DNA of 64,000 nt from Peronospora farinosa (GCA_947646735.1 CANTFK010000991.1:1-64000), one strand, 5' to 3'. Shown: positions 9,278 to 20,802, counted from the first letter of the stretch. Notes: generated by a model not told the origin, from the letters alone. Numbers and translations: made by a program.

Positions 9278-11587
9278 ATGCTCCTTCGCACGCTATTCGG
9301 CGCCTTTTGTCTCTACTGTGTATCATGGACCGGTAGCTCCGGTCTTTCGACCATCACGAACTCTGCAGATCTTGCAGCCGTTGAATTGTCGACCAAAGTC
9401 CACGTGCTACTGGTTATGAGGACGAAAGACGAGACGCAGGAACAAAGTCTGGAGGAGCTGGTGACCACGGCATATCCGGCTCTGCTGGCTATCGAGAAGG
9501 AACTCGAGGGACTTGTCACCTTTAGTGTCGTCGATATTGCGTCCCATAAAGTTTCGTTCGGCAACAAGTGGCAGCTGACAAAGCTCCCTGCACTCGTACT
9601 GTACAAAGATCCACCCAAGGAGAACCCCTACACTGGGAAATTGTATCGAGATGCAATGAGAATAGACTCTGCGATGCTTGAGAATCCAAAAAAGCTCAAA
9701 AGGACATTGAAACAAGCGATACCGATGGAATTTGTACAGGAACTTAAAGGTGACGAAACGACGTTCCTAAACTTTGAGAAGTTGGTGCAACAAAAGGTTG
9801 ACGACGAGGAGACGTTGGTATTGTTTTTTTCAAAGCAGAAACACGCGTCCCCGATGTATCGAGCTTTGGCTGCAGAATTTAATGACCAAGGACTGAGTTT
9901 TGTGTTCTTAAACAAAGAGGAGAAAGGAACGGAGGAGATTATGAAGATGTTAGTGGTGGAAGAGCTGCCGGTTATGATGGTAATGAAATCCATGATAGAG
10001 TATGAAGTGTTAAAGGCACAGAACTTGAAGACGTACAATGAATTCAAGGGTTTCGTGAAGACTTTTGCGACGCACAAGAGAAGTGGAGGTTATGCTGGAG
10101 AGAAGAGGAACAAAGGAGGGAAGAAGAATCTATTGTATATCAAGTTCTTTACAGAAAAAGAATTTGACGACTTGGTCATGCAGCCGGATGTAGTTTGGAT
10201 TATTGAGTTCATGGATTTGGAACGCGAGATGGCTATAACAGAAGACGAGTGGAAGAAAGCGTTAACCGAGTTGCATCGTAAGGCAGGTGTGGTGGCGATG
10301 GGTGCAGTCAGCTGCGAGAAGGAAGCAGAATTGTGTGAGCGTCATGGTGGGCCTGGTGTTCGTATTTTTCCGCTGGGGCTTACTCATGACAAGAAATTGA
10401 AACGTGATGGTGTCCTTGCTCAAACGTTTACAACAATTGATGAGGCAAAAGAGACTTCTATTGCAACGATTCCCGACCTCACTGTTACGATCGCGTCTTC
10501 ATCTGACTTAAATGCATTCATCTCCCATGCTCGAGAAAATCACGCATTGCCTGTCTTGCTCTTTACCACCAAGAAGACTACCCCGCCAATGATAAAGGCT
10601 CTTCTGCTGTCTGTCCCGACACAAAAACTCATGTTAGCAGTTATTCACGATGCTGACGAAGATTTGAGAGAGCGATTTCTAGTAAAGTCACCTGCAAGCA
10701 CTTCACTGGTATGCCTGGTGCCAACCCAAGTCAACTTGGACGACTCAGCCTCGGCTCCTTTTGGTGTCGTTGCTTACGAGAAGAAAAGAATGGGATCGTA
10801 TACCTATCCAAACATTATGCAATTTCTTTTGCAAGTGCTTGCTCAATATCCACACCCTCAAGACGCCAAGCCTAAGAGTAATGACGTTGATTTGTCGTCA
10901 CTCGACGAAGTAGCTGCTCAGTCGCTTGTTCCGTACATGACCAAGAAAAACATTTATGACATTTGTGGGGGCCACAAGATTTGTGCAATTGGATTCTTCG
11001 AGGACCATTTGGATACGCTAAGAGACCCGGAGTCGCGTCTTACGAAGTGGTGGACTACATTCGTGCATGTAGCTGCTCGGAGCAAGGAGAACCACGAGCC
11101 ATTTCAATTCATGTGGGTGAACGGAAAATGTCAAAAGAATTTTGCTAAAGCGTTTGGCATTGGCCTATTCCAAATGCCGACGCTCGCTGTGTATTCCCCA
11201 TCAAAGCAGCGCTTCGCAACGAATGTGGGAGTGTTTGACGAAGAGAATGCGTCTGCGTTCTTAAAAAGCGTGCTGTCTGGCAGCATCAGCACTGCTCCGA
11301 TCGGAGACGTTCCTGAGCTAGACGAAGAGTGTTCGTTCGACGAGATTCATGATGTAGCAGAAGGAGTTGATGGTATCACTGAAGACGACACAGATCTGGA
11401 CGATATGCTGAATGAGATTCTTTTCGATGAAAAGCAGCAGCGTGACGAGCTGGAAAAGGAACTAAAGTCTGAGCTGAAGCAGCCACTGAAGCGCAAGAAG
11501 AAGAAGGACAAAACCAAGAAGAAAAAGAAGCACAAAACCAAGACAAAGATGTCGAAGAAGAAAACGGGACAACGTGACGAGCTGTAA
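9278..11587 (+). CDS. ER-resident non-catalytic protein disulfide isomerase family protein (PDIA6-like C-terminus)
   Basis: A 769-residue single-exon protein. It starts with a signal peptide (MLLRTLFGAFCLYCVSW) and ends in RDEL, a KDEL-type ER retrieval signal, so it should reside in the ER lumen. Several thioredoxin folds can be seen: residues about 25-150 (WQLTKLPALVLYKD with a cis-proline site), a middle pair, and a C-terminal domain from about 560 with CGGHKICAIGFFEDHLDT and FGIGLFQMPTLAVY. That last domain aligns with the b domain of PDIA6/P5, including the shared acidic segment that follows it. No CxxC redox site is present, so a chaperone or binding role is more likely than disulfide exchange. 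A lysine-rich tail (about 35 residues) precedes RDEL, which is unusual for the family. Confidence 0.8.
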   Translation: MLLRTLFGAFCLYCVSWTGSSGLSTITNSADLAAVELSTKVHVLLVMRTKDETQEQSLEELVTTAYPALLAIEKELEGLVTFSVVDIASHKVSFGNKWQLTKLPALVLYKDPPKENPYTGKLYRDAMRIDSAMLENPKKLKRTLKQAIPMEFVQELKGDETTFLNFEKLVQQKVDDEETLVLFFSKQKHASPMYRALAAEFNDQGLSFVFLNKEEKGTEEIMKMLVVEELPVMMVMKSMIEYEVLKAQNLKTYNEFKGFVKTFATHKRSGGYAGEKRNKGGKKNLLYIKFFTEKEFDDLVMQPDVVWIIEFMDLEREMAITEDEWKKALTELHRKAGVVAMGAVSCEKEAELCERHGGPGVRIFPLGLTHDKKLKRDGVLAQTFTTIDEAKETSIATIPDLTVTIASSSDLNAFISHARENHALPVLLFTTKKTTPPMIKALLLSVPTQKLMLAVIHDADEDLRERFLVKSPASTSLVCLVPTQVNLDDSASAPFGVVAYEKKRMGSYTYPNIMQFLLQVLAQYPHPQDAKPKSNDVDLSSLDEVAAQSLVPYMTKKNIYDICGGHKICAIGFFEDHLDTLRDPESRLTKWWTTFVHVAARSKENHEPFQFMWVNGKCQKNFAKAFGIGLFQMPTLAVYSPSKQRFATNVGVFDEENASAFLKSVLSGSISTAPIGDVPELDEECSFDEIHDVAEGVDGITEDDTDLDDMLNEILFDEKQQRDELEKELKSELKQPLKRKKKKDKTKKKKKHKTKTKMSKKKTGQRDEL

Positions 11588-11956
11588 TCATCTCATTTGG
11601 ACTCGGATTCATGCTAATGTAGCTGTCATTAAAGAAAAAATGAACCCATTTGGAATTGTGAAGCTCCTGTTTTCTCCGTAAACGAATAACCTCCATAATG
11701 AAATTGCATGGCTTGGCTCCCGAATTACGTATATTTTTATACCCTGTCCTAAATGATTAACTCTATAAATTAATAGTTTATTAAATATCTATTTAGAAAG
11801 GCTCGACGCAAGTGTCATCCTACCCTACCCCCTCATTAGCATTTTATTGTGTCTTTGTGTTGTCAATGGTACTATCCTCTTCGCGTCCTCCAGTCATTCT
11901 CACTTGCCAGCCAACCGAATCTCGAGCAAAGATTCCGATATTCCTTCGACTGAAAA
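11588..11956. other. Intergenic, PDI-like gene to RPS23
   Basis: AT-rich, no reading frame of interest. It should hold the terminator of the PDI-like gene and the promoter of RPS23; no specific motif is clear. Confidence 0.5.
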
Positions 11957-12708
11957 ATGGCCAAACGTACGTACAAATTAATGGAACTCGTGTCTTGAAA
12001 CAGCCACGCATTGCAAGAATACATGTCGTCTTTATCCTTCTCTCTCTCTATGTACGACTCGTAGCAATTCAAGTGGTAGCAAATTACATGGAGTAACAAA
12101 GAAGACATATTGAAACAAGCTTAGCAATTACTTGGAAAGACATTGCACTACTTAGAGTAAAAGGAGGAGGATACAATTAGACACATCTATTCTATTTGAT
12201 GCAGTGGTCGAGACTACGCTAGTACCAGTAGCTACTTATATTGAGCTAACGTTGTGCTGTATTGTACTATTTTGTGACAGACAAACCTTCTGGTATTCGC
12301 TGCGCTCGTAAGCTGCGCGTGCACCGTCGTACCCAACGCTGGGCACAGAAGTCCTACAACAAGAGTCACTCGGTGACGGCAATGAAAGCGAACCCGCTTG
12401 GTGGATCGTCCATGGCGAAGGGCATTGTTCTGGAAAAGATTGGAATTGAAGCCAAGCAGCCGAATTCTGCTATTCGAAAGTCGTGTCGTGTGCAGTTGAT
12501 TAAAAACTCAAAGAAGATTGCTGCTTTTGTGCCACGTGATGGCTGTTTGAACTATGTGGACGAGAACGATGAGGTGCTGATCTCGGGCTTCGGTCGACGT
12601 GGTCACGCCGTTGGTGATATCCCTGGTGTTCGTTTCAAGGTCGTCAAGGTCTCGGGCGTGTCTCTACTTGCTTTGTACAAGGAGAAGAAGGAAAAACCGC
12701 GCTCGTAG
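11957..12708 (+). CDS. RPS23: 40S ribosomal protein uS12 (RPS23)
   Basis: A universally conserved decoding-centre protein of the small ribosomal subunit. I read a 10-base first exon 11957-11966 (M A K and one base) and exon 2 at 12281-12708, joined across a 314-base GT-AG intron (donor GTACGT, acceptor TGTGACAG). The join gives [20 protein letters not shown], and the total is 145 residues against 143 in animals. Hallmarks are KQPNSAIRK, which holds the conserved prolyl-hydroxylation site, [17 protein letters not shown] and the terminal KPRS. The main exon is certain. The tiny first exon is inferred from frame, splice signals and family length. Confidence 0.92.
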
Positions 12709-13160
12709 GTTATATGCATGATGGCCTGAGAAGACAACAACTTGCTTGTAATGGCGTCCGTTGCAGTTTCATCTCATAATGAGAGAAGTCGCTGTGCTGC
12801 TCTAACAGGTAGTGCTCGTTGTGGGTAATTTCATGATGGAATTAGCTGCTTCTGACGGTTTGACGGCAGTTTATTATTTTCTAAGCACGTATAAGAAGAA
12901 GGAATCGCTTGCCAAGCACCATCGCTTTCTATTTGCTTTGTTGTGTGCTCTCGCAGGTAAATGTGTTTGAAATGCCGGTTCTCTTCGCCGATGTTGTTTA
13001 TGATTCTTAGCAAATACAAGACGACATGACTACCTACGAATACTTACTGCTTTGAGCAATAAATGCACCACACATTCTCGTGCTTCGTAGTACATTCCGT
13101 TTGACTGGTTAAGAAAGACCTCATTGCTGTAGTTTTCACTCTTTGAAACCACAGACGATA
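12709..13160. other. Intergenic, RPS23 to glyoxalase II
   Basis: About 450 bases with no supported gene. Confidence 0.5.
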
Positions 13161-14017
13161 ATGAACATGCAAGTCGAACTGATCTCTGTTCTATCGGACA
13201 ATTACGCGTATCTACTTATCGACTCGATGAATCGTACGTCTCTGTCTTCATTGACACAACACCTTTTATTCCTTTCGTCGAATTACCACTTAAATCTGGT
13301 ACAGATGTTGCAGCTGCTATTGACCCTGTGGATGCTGAGAAGGTCTACAGCCGTGCGAAGGAGCTACAACTCGTCATTTCTCTGATCCTTACCACTCATT
13401 CACACTGGGATCATGCAGGTGGAAACCGCAATCTCGTCGGTCTCATTCAGGAGCGTGAAAACCGTCAAATTCCGGTCCTTGGTGGACCAGGAAATGCTAT
13501 TGAAGCTCAGACTCAATCGGTGGCTGATGGAGACGTAGTGAAGCTCGGAAACCTTGACGTGAAAGTCTACTTTACTCCGTGCCACACTCGTGATCACGTG
13601 CTGTATCATTGCCAGGACGCTTTGTTTACGGGTGACACACTGTTTGTTGCTGGGTGTGGAAGGTTCTTTAGCGGCAGTCCAGCAGAGATGCACCACGCTC
13701 TAAATGAGGTAGTGGCCAACTTGCCACAGGAGACAAAGATTTACTGTGGACACGAGTATACAGCGAGTAATCTACGTTTTGCTGCACACGTGGAACCGGA
13801 CAATGAAGTGGTGCAGAAGAAATTAGCGTGGGCCATTGAGAAGACAAAGTCGGGTGAACCTACGGTCCCGTCGACGGTGAAGGAAGAGTTGGCAACGAAT
13901 CCATTCATGAGAGTGATGAAGTTGGCAGTGCAGAAGTTTGTGAATGGCGAAGAAGACCCCGTGAAAGTGATGAGGCTCATGCGTGCTGCCAAGGACAACT
14001 TCGTGATCGGTAAGTAA
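13161..14017 (+). CDS. HAGH: Hydroxyacylglutathione hydrolase (glyoxalase II)
   Basis: Hydrolyses S-lactoylglutathione to lactate and glutathione, the second step of methylglyoxal detoxification. Two exons, 13161-13233 and 13305-14017, give 261 residues. Exon 1 ends in LIDSMN and exon 2 begins HVAAAIDPVDAEK, the usual N-terminal beta-lactamase-fold strands. Metal ligands are in THSHWDHAGGN, then CHTRDHVLYH, FTGDTLFVAGCGRFF and YCGHEYTASNLRFA; the last also carries substrate-binding residues. Length matches the cytosolic enzyme and no targeting peptide is seen. The frame is intact. Confidence 0.95.
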
Positions 14018-15987
14018 CGATTTTATGGAGGCGAGACGGAAGATGGTCGCGTCACGAAAGCTGCACAACTGATCTACTTGCGACCCTTATGGTTTGCGAC
14101 CGCGAGCTCCTTCATTGGTTTTAGTACACAGTGATTTGTGCCTTGCCCACCACACGTAGCCAGGATTTAAGCAAGAACATTCTGTTCTTGTTGCTGTTGA
14201 AGGTTGCGTGGGACATTGAAATTGGCTTTGGCCTAAGAAGTGCTCTGTCAGAATCTTGTTCACTTGGTCTATGAGATTGACATACTTGTTTTTTGCTGGC
14301 AATACCAGCACATGGTGGCCAAACCACAAGAGCTTCACGCACTAAAAGGTTAAATGTTTGGCTACATGCTTGCGCGTTGCAAACTTGTCACCCGCCAGTA
14401 CAAGGTCTGGTGCTTGTGTACGAACATACGCTAAAAAGACTTTCTTGAATCTTGCCAACGTCTTGAGCACCTAGCGCATCTATAACAATTTATAGACAAC
14501 ATAATCTAAGCACCCAATGTTGATTGCGTCAAACAGATGAAGCCGAGTGATAAGTTATAGTGGTGAACCTCGTACAAACGTCGCCAAATTATTGTACTTG
14601 TTATAGCTGTTGCCATTCTCCGGAACGATCTTAAGGATCATGTTGTCTTCCACTGTAAGTCGTAATGAGTTTGACGCGATCGCAGCCCATAATTTGCTTG
14701 GTTGATGCAGCTAGAAACCCACAGACATATACCCAAGCGAAGAACCATGCTTCTGAGATTTTTGAGGAAGGTGGAGCTAACACAGCTTTTGTGAATGGTA
14801 GCAAGTCATGAAGTTTATGACGTTGCTTGTCATTGATCTCTAAATGATCTGGAAACATTGTTGTCTACAGTAGAGCTCATGGACGCCTTCTGGTTGATCA
14901 GTGTGTCTAATGTGATCTACAACTTTGCGACGACAAGTCGGTCGAAGTCCAGATTCTTCGTATGAGTCTAGATTGACATACCAGTAGTATCTCCAGATAT
15001 TTTCGCACCCACAGCTTGCAGGTGTATAACATTGAGTCTCGAATTAAGCTCCGAGTACTTCCTCGCCAAGAGGTTGTGACTGTAAAAATACAAAGTCAAC
15101 AACTTACGCTCTCTCGATGATGATGATATGGTGCTTCAACTTGAATATTGAAAGCACAACCCACGACTTGTAGATGCTCCTTAGATGGCATAACGAGCTT
15201 TGTTAGATCAGCTGGGTCAAAGTCTAGACTGTCAAGGTCCGGAAAGATCTAACAGGCTGGGTAAAAAGCTTAAGCTATATGAGCATCTTTTCAACAATGC
15301 AGCAGATGGATCTCAACGACCAAATCAAGTCGACTAGCAGCATGCCCTGGACCCCAACTTTACGTCTGAGACCGCCTTTCTTAGCGACAGATCACGAAAG
15401 CGTTCCCTACTTGCACGCAACACTCGTTCAGTTCCATGATTTGTTTGAGCCAATAAAACATTGCTTCACACTCCCGTGTTTGTAAAAGTTCTTTTTGTCC
15501 GGTTGACGTGATAGCAAGCTCCCACGTCGGTGCCGGCGGTCATCGATGTTGCTTCTGGAATGTACTTACGGGTCTTGCAACTCACGTGTCATTGTAGCAT
15601 TTGTTTCGAAATCACTCGTTCTCTTGCTTTGGGTCTGCTCATTGCGTTGTGCTAATTTGGGGGTTTGCTGGAGCTTTTTCTCAGGTGTCTGCTCGTAAAG
15701 GGCACGGCACGCTACTGTCTTGAATTATCCACACCTTCATATCCGTTTTGCCAAAAGATATGCTGCAGTTAGTAGCAAAGCTACCCAGCGAGGTTTCTAC
15801 CGACTGGTAAGAAACGGGTTTACACCGATGTGGCAGCACTTTAATCACATTGACACCAATTGGTAAGAAACGGGTTTACACCGATGTGGCAGCACTTTGA
15901 TCACATTGACACCAACTTCTAAAAATGAGAATCGCTTCGCACGAGATCGGTCATTTTTTATCTCAGAAAGTGTCGTAGTGTACGTTT
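14018..15987. other. Intergenic region without a supported gene
   Basis: Nearly 2 kb with only short frames. Reading of both strands shows no recognised family. The only clear structure is the 56-bp duplication at 15805-15916. Confidence 0.5.
15805..15916. repeat. 56-bp tandem duplication, two copies
   Basis: The unit beginning TGGTAAGAAACGGGTTTACA at 15805 repeats at 15861 with one or two differences. It is non-coding and lies just beyond the 3' end of ERCC8. Confidence 0.9.
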
Positions 15988-17547
15988 TCACGCGTTGTCT
16001 CGTAAAATGGGAGGAACGAATTGACTCAATCTTTCTTCATCGTCATCATCATCGCTCCATGTATCTTCATCACCAATTGCAGTACCAGCATTTAGTCCAT
16101 CATGTTGCATATTGTCATTGCCACTGGCATCTTCTGCCATGTCAGGATACAAATCGACGGGTGGAGGCTTCCACTTCATGATGAGTCCATCTTCACCTGC
16201 TGAGTAGAGCTCACGTGTCGATTTCCGATACAGGCATGCAGTCACCTGTTGATAATGAGCTGAAGCCGACCCTAGTGGAATACCGTTATCTCCGAAAACG
16301 CGGTATGAAGCCACTGCACCCTCCAACCCGTTCGGAATGAACATTAGCGTTGTTTCGTAAGCCTCGCCTTCTTGAGCAACAGCCATTTGTACGTTTCTCG
16401 AAGCACGAGGTTGCGTTTTTTGCACACCTTGATAGTTCATAAACTGGTGTTCGCCTGACGTCGCATTCCACAACCTGAGCTTTTCGTCCATACCATTACT
16501 CAGCAAAAATCTTCCATCCGGCGTATACACTAAACTTGTCACACCTGCATTGTGAGCAACCGCCAGCGACGTACTCGCTGCAGCATGTGGGTCGTTCCGC
16601 TTCTGCCTATTGATAGAAGCATACATCTTCTTCTGATGACTGTCAACTCGCAGTCTCGCTTTTTGCTGATCTCTAGCTTGAGCCTCGAATGCACCACCGA
16701 TTCGTTGTCTTTTTCTCGCTGTAGCAGCAGTCGACACGGACATTGGTTTCTCTCGTGTCACATTAGTGTACAACTGGGATCTTCCCGGTACATTCGCCTT
16801 TCCTTCGTAATTCAAACATAGTAGACAAGCTGTTGCTCCAGATCGTCGGATATCCCAAAGACGAATTTCGCCATCTCTTGACCCCGTTGCCAGTACAAAT
16901 TCACTAGTTGGTGCCCAATCCAATGTCCAAATTTCGTCTTTATGACCTAATAAAGTATGAGCTGTGGCATTACTTTCCATGTCGACAAGTCTCACTTCTC
17001 CAGTGGCAGTAACAGCTGCAATTAATGCATGAGTTGTACTCACTGCAGAGAATTTTGCTCCAAAAACTTTACTACGTAATGGTAACGTACTGACACAAGC
17101 AAAAGTTGTTGCATCCCAGATTTTTACATGTTTATCTAAGGAACTTGTAATAAATAGACCTCCATCGATAGGATACCAGTCAACCATTGAAATACCAAAT
17201 TGAAGAGTCTGGGATTGGCTCGAGTCTGTTTTCGCCTTAACGACGCATAGAGGATCTAGTGTAGTAGTAGTGTTGTAAGTAGGGTTACACACCATATCAG
17301 CTTCATCTAGGGTTTGAAGATCAAATACCAACACTTGCGACTGAGAAGTACCAACTAAGAGATATCGCTGCTCCATTGGATCTAATCGAAAGCTCCAGAC
17401 GCGCATTCCTTGACGAAAAATAAAATTATTGGTGGATGGAGAGTATCGTAGTAGCTTACGAGACTGTTGAGAGTGCAAATTATCACAAAAATTACGGCTT
17501 GGTAGCCCTATACTACGGTCCAGGAGGTACGCAAAGGCCGACGTCAT
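15988..17547 (-). CDS. ERCC8: WD40 DNA-repair protein ERCC8 / CSA
   Basis: CSA is the substrate receptor of a CUL4-DDB1 ubiquitin ligase in transcription-coupled nucleotide excision repair. A single exon from the ATG at 17547 encodes 519 residues. WD40 blades follow one another, with VDWYPIDGGLFITSSLDKHV, KIWDATTFACV, LLGHKDEIWTLDWAPTSEF, RDGEIRLWDIRR and LRLWNATSGEH, in the order of human CSA. The tail is acidic (EDTWSDDDDDEE), as in CSA. It is about 120 residues longer than the human protein, mainly through an insertion near residues 255-330 that is rich in R, K and Q. It is divergent to the LarE-like gene, 186 bases apart. Confidence 0.88.
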   Translation of the reverse strand: MTSAFAYLLDRSIGLPSRNFCDNLHSQQSRKLLRYSPSTNNFIFRQGMRVWSFRLDPMEQRYLLVGTSQSQVLVFDLQTLDEADMVCNPTYNTTTTLDPLCVVKAKTDSSQSQTLQFGISMVDWYPIDGGLFITSSLDKHVKIWDATTFACVSTLPLRSKVFGAKFSAVSTTHALIAAVTATGEVRLVDMESNATAHTLLGHKDEIWTLDWAPTSEFVLATGSRDGEIRLWDIRRSGATACLLCLNYEGKANVPGRSQLYTNVTREKPMSVSTAATARKRQRIGGAFEAQARDQQKARLRVDSHQKKMYASINRQKRNDPHAAASTSLAVAHNAGVTSLVYTPDGRFLLSNGMDEKLRLWNATSGEHQFMNYQGVQKTQPRASRNVQMAVAQEGEAYETTLMFIPNGLEGAVASYRVFGDNGIPLGSASAHYQQVTACLYRKSTRELYSAGEDGLIMKWKPPPVDLYPDMAEDASGNDNMQHDGLNAGTAIGDEDTWSDDDDDEERLSQFVPPILRDNA

Positions 17548-17733
17548 TTATCTGCGAGCGTTGCGATGAACAACGACGTTTCCATAACATAAATTACTGT
17601 GAAATAAAATACCGAAAACGACTTGTAGCGATATATTACTATGATTTCTTAAAAAAAGAGATTGTAAAATACACGTTAGGTCTTAGATACATAATTGTAC
17701 TCCGCTGTCCTTATAGAGGATTAAGTAACACAA
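17548..17733. promoter_or_regulatory. Shared divergent promoter region, ERCC8 / LarE-like
   Basis: Only 186 bases separate the two start codons, so both promoters must lie here or overlap the genes. The stretch is AT-rich. No defined core element is clear by eye. Confidence 0.5.
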
Positions 17734-18909
17734 ATGCTAGCGTCAAAAGTTGATCGTTTGCTGCAGATTGTGGCGACTCGAGGGGTTCCAATTCCCAAGT
17801 TGTCAAATCAATTGCTGCCAGTTCGCAATGTAGTGGCGTTCTCTGGAGGTGTAGACTCGTCGTTGACGGCTGCATTGGTGTTTCAAGTATTTCCTATTAC
17901 AAGCGCCGCATGTATTGGGAGATCCGCAGCTTTGTCTTCTGTGCAATTTCAACAAGCTCGGAAGGTGGCATCTCACATTGGAATGCCACTATGGGAGTGT
18001 CATACAGATGAAGCCAAATTGGAGGCTTACGTGGCCAATAAGGGCAAAAGTTGCTACTATTGCAAAACAACCCTTTACTCAACGCTTAATCAGGTGACAG
18101 AGTTTGCATGGAAGGAATTGCAGCAGCAATTGGATGTACAAGGAGAGAAGATGAAGCCGGTGTTGTATAATGGCACAAATGCTGACGATCTCCTGGACTC
18201 TACTCGAGTGGGTTAGTCTACTTGATTTGTATCATGAAGGGGTATTGATATTAGTTAATTTTAATCCAAGGTTACTGATACAGGTTTAATGGCGGCGTCG
18301 GAGTTTAAAGTGGTGAGTCCGTTGAGTGAGCTAACAAAGCAGGAGGTGCGAGATATAGCCAAGTACTTGGGACTACCGAATTGGAATGCTGCGGCTTCGC
18401 CGTGTTTAAGGTCGAGACTGCAGTTTGGAGTTGAGGCGACTCAGGTGTGGAAAAATGTGTCGCTATTTTCTTTTGTTCTTTTTGCTGAGATTGATAGGTG
18501 TTTGTGTAGCAACATCTGCATCAGGTGGAAAAAGCAGAAGACTTTGTGCGAAACTTGATCCATCTTGAGCCACAAATGAGTATGCGGGTGCGCATTCTTG
18601 CAGGCAACAAGGCTGCGGTTGGTAAGTAATCATACTTTTATGGTGAATCTTCGGCTGAAATTGTTCGTCCTGCAGAACTTGATAATGAAATGCTGGAAAA
18701 AGCGGTTATTCACTTTGACGCCATCGATGCTGAACTGCGACAGCTTGGTAAGTCTTTTGCTTGTATAAATTTCAGTTGTATTTATTGAAACGGTCGTGCA
18801 ATCTTCGACTACAGGGTTTGACACAGTGGATGTTCGCGCCTTTCGCTCTGGTAGTTTGAGTGGCTTTAGTGCGAGTGCTGCGCATGTGCATTATGTCCCC
18901 GTAAAATAA
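17734..18909 (+). CDS. LarE-type ATP-dependent sulfur transferase (PP-loop ATPase family)
   Basis: Bacterial LarE is an ATP-dependent, sacrificial sulfur donor for nickel-pincer cofactor synthesis; the role of the eukaryotic relatives is not settled. Five exons, 17734-18211, 18284-18444, 18510-18621, 18676-18747 and 18815-18909, give 305 residues, and every intron is GT-AG. The PP-loop is AFSGGVDSS at residues 35-43. GTNADDLLDSTR, SELTKQEVRDIAKYLGLPN and ASPCLRSRLQFG follow the family order; the cysteine in the last motif is placed like the sulfur-donating cysteine of LarE. The C-terminus has VDVRAFRSGSLSG, like LarE VDPxGYRxGSLN. Small introns show it is a resident nuclear gene, not contamination. 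Confidence 0.87.
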
Positions 18910-20470
18910 ACCGAGCAACTTGCCCGACATTCTTCGCAGCAGTAATCACTACGCGTTTGCCTTCACAAAATGGTGAAAAGAGAAAGATGCTTACGTGGAC
19001 CGTCAAAAGGATCCGGGGGTTAGAGATGAGTTGTTCGTCCCGCCATGCTCGCGTACTGATGCTATTATATGAGCCACCACAATGGACACAGAACTGTGAA
19101 GCAGAGTTGAAATCACAGTGCCGATCATGAACACCGAACTGTGGAGCAGAGTTGCCGATCATTAGACCAGCTATGAACTTTCACGTCACAGCCTAGAAAA
19201 AGCGTAAAGCCGTTTCCAATGATTTTTGACAGCTACCATGATGGAGAAGAGAGTAGCTAGCATCGGTCGGGGGGCAGGGGAAGTCAAAAGTGGTCCCAAC
19301 AACTCTCCTAGCCGGCTTTTCTTCGATAGGACTTTTCATCATTGTGTAGCCGGGGTTTGTGACAGGTCTGCAACGTTCTTTATTCGACATGAAGCATTGT
19401 GAGGAACAATGTGCTGGTTAAAGTTGACTTCATAAATGAGTTGGAGTGAATACCTCAGTCGTGGCTTGTTACCTGATGGCTGATCTTCCGTGTTGGTGCA
19501 GTACAACGACTTTTGCGCACAATCACAGCACCACTGAGCAGTATTTGAAGCAAAGATTCAAATACTTTGAATGTTGAGAATGAACTTGGTAGAATCATGG
19601 ACAATACTTCGAAGAATCTATATGATGCCTTCAGCAAAACGTCCATCTTGATCTTGAGTCGGTTGCTCGTCCTCTTCTATATAAACAAAGGCGTAAATGC
19701 CAATCATCACGAATCGAGTGTACTTGACCCGCCAACAAAGTGCTATTTGGCGATAAATTGACCATGACGTCGTGTAGATTGTTCCATGCATTGTTAAGGT
19801 TGACATCTTATTGTTCTACGGCGTTCAGGTTGTAGCCTGCGTCATGCTGTAAAGTCGGCCTTGAATGTTACTAGTCTGAAAGCTCGCGTTTTCTTCATCC
19901 CATATCTTTTCGTCGGTATAGAGCTAAGACGTCGATAGCATATCGACCATCGAAGCAAGGATGATGATAATAATGATAATTCCAGGAACAAAACCAAAGC
20001 TCATGATCGAATATAAGACGCGTAGATAGCTGATGACGAGAAAACTATGCTATTAACAAAGACCTACTGCTGCAAGCATGCACGCTGGCTGACTTACACC
20101 TTCAGCGCGTTCAACACTTGATTACTGCACTCGACTCCCAAGTACAGGGCTGAATACTTACCACACGATCTTGAAACTGGGGCAATGAGCAACAGCGACA
20201 CTAGTTGCAAGTCCCTATCTGCACGTAGCAAAAGTAATGCGAAAATCAGCTCAGCTAACGCTTCAAAACAGACCCAAGGTATTGACACGTATACCTGAAC
20301 ATTTACATTACATGAGCGCCATCAAGCACACTCTGGAGGCAACTTTTATCCTCCATCAAGCCAATAACGGAATTATGGATCATCGCTCATCGATCATATG
20401 ACAGATGTGCTCGAAACTGATTATAATCAGGAGTTGATGAATCAACTACAACAGCGAACACGGTGCTTCG
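18910..20470. other. Intergenic region without a supported gene
   Basis: About 1.5 kb with only short, uncharacteristic frames on both strands. Near 19083-19160 there is an imperfect short direct repeat (GAACTGTG-AGCAGAGTTG). Nothing else is recognised. Confidence 0.5.
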
Positions 20471-20802
20471 AGGAATAATCGGCGACCAAGGAATGCACAA
20501 CAATTGATACAGAGTATGTCTCAACGCTACGAGCCCATAATCCTGATAAATCTCCATGTGGCTACTCTAGAAGCTGGGTCGCTTCGTGCAAAGTCGCTGG
20601 ACATGGAACGTCACAATATTGTTGAAGTATCAAGCAATGCTTTAACCTCCTAGAAAACCAACTAAACACTATAGAGAACATTGCTACTATGACAAATACC
20701 CCGGCATCGATTGCCTCATTGGATATTCCCATCCATTCTCTCATACTCATCAATCTATCAACTGTAGTTTCAGAGTTACAAGACGTCATTTGATAAGACT
20801 GT

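Noticed and set aside
17734..18909. Bacterial contamination as the source of the LarE-like gene
   Set aside because: Four GT-AG introns with frame-preserving joins and close linkage to ERCC8 show a resident gene.
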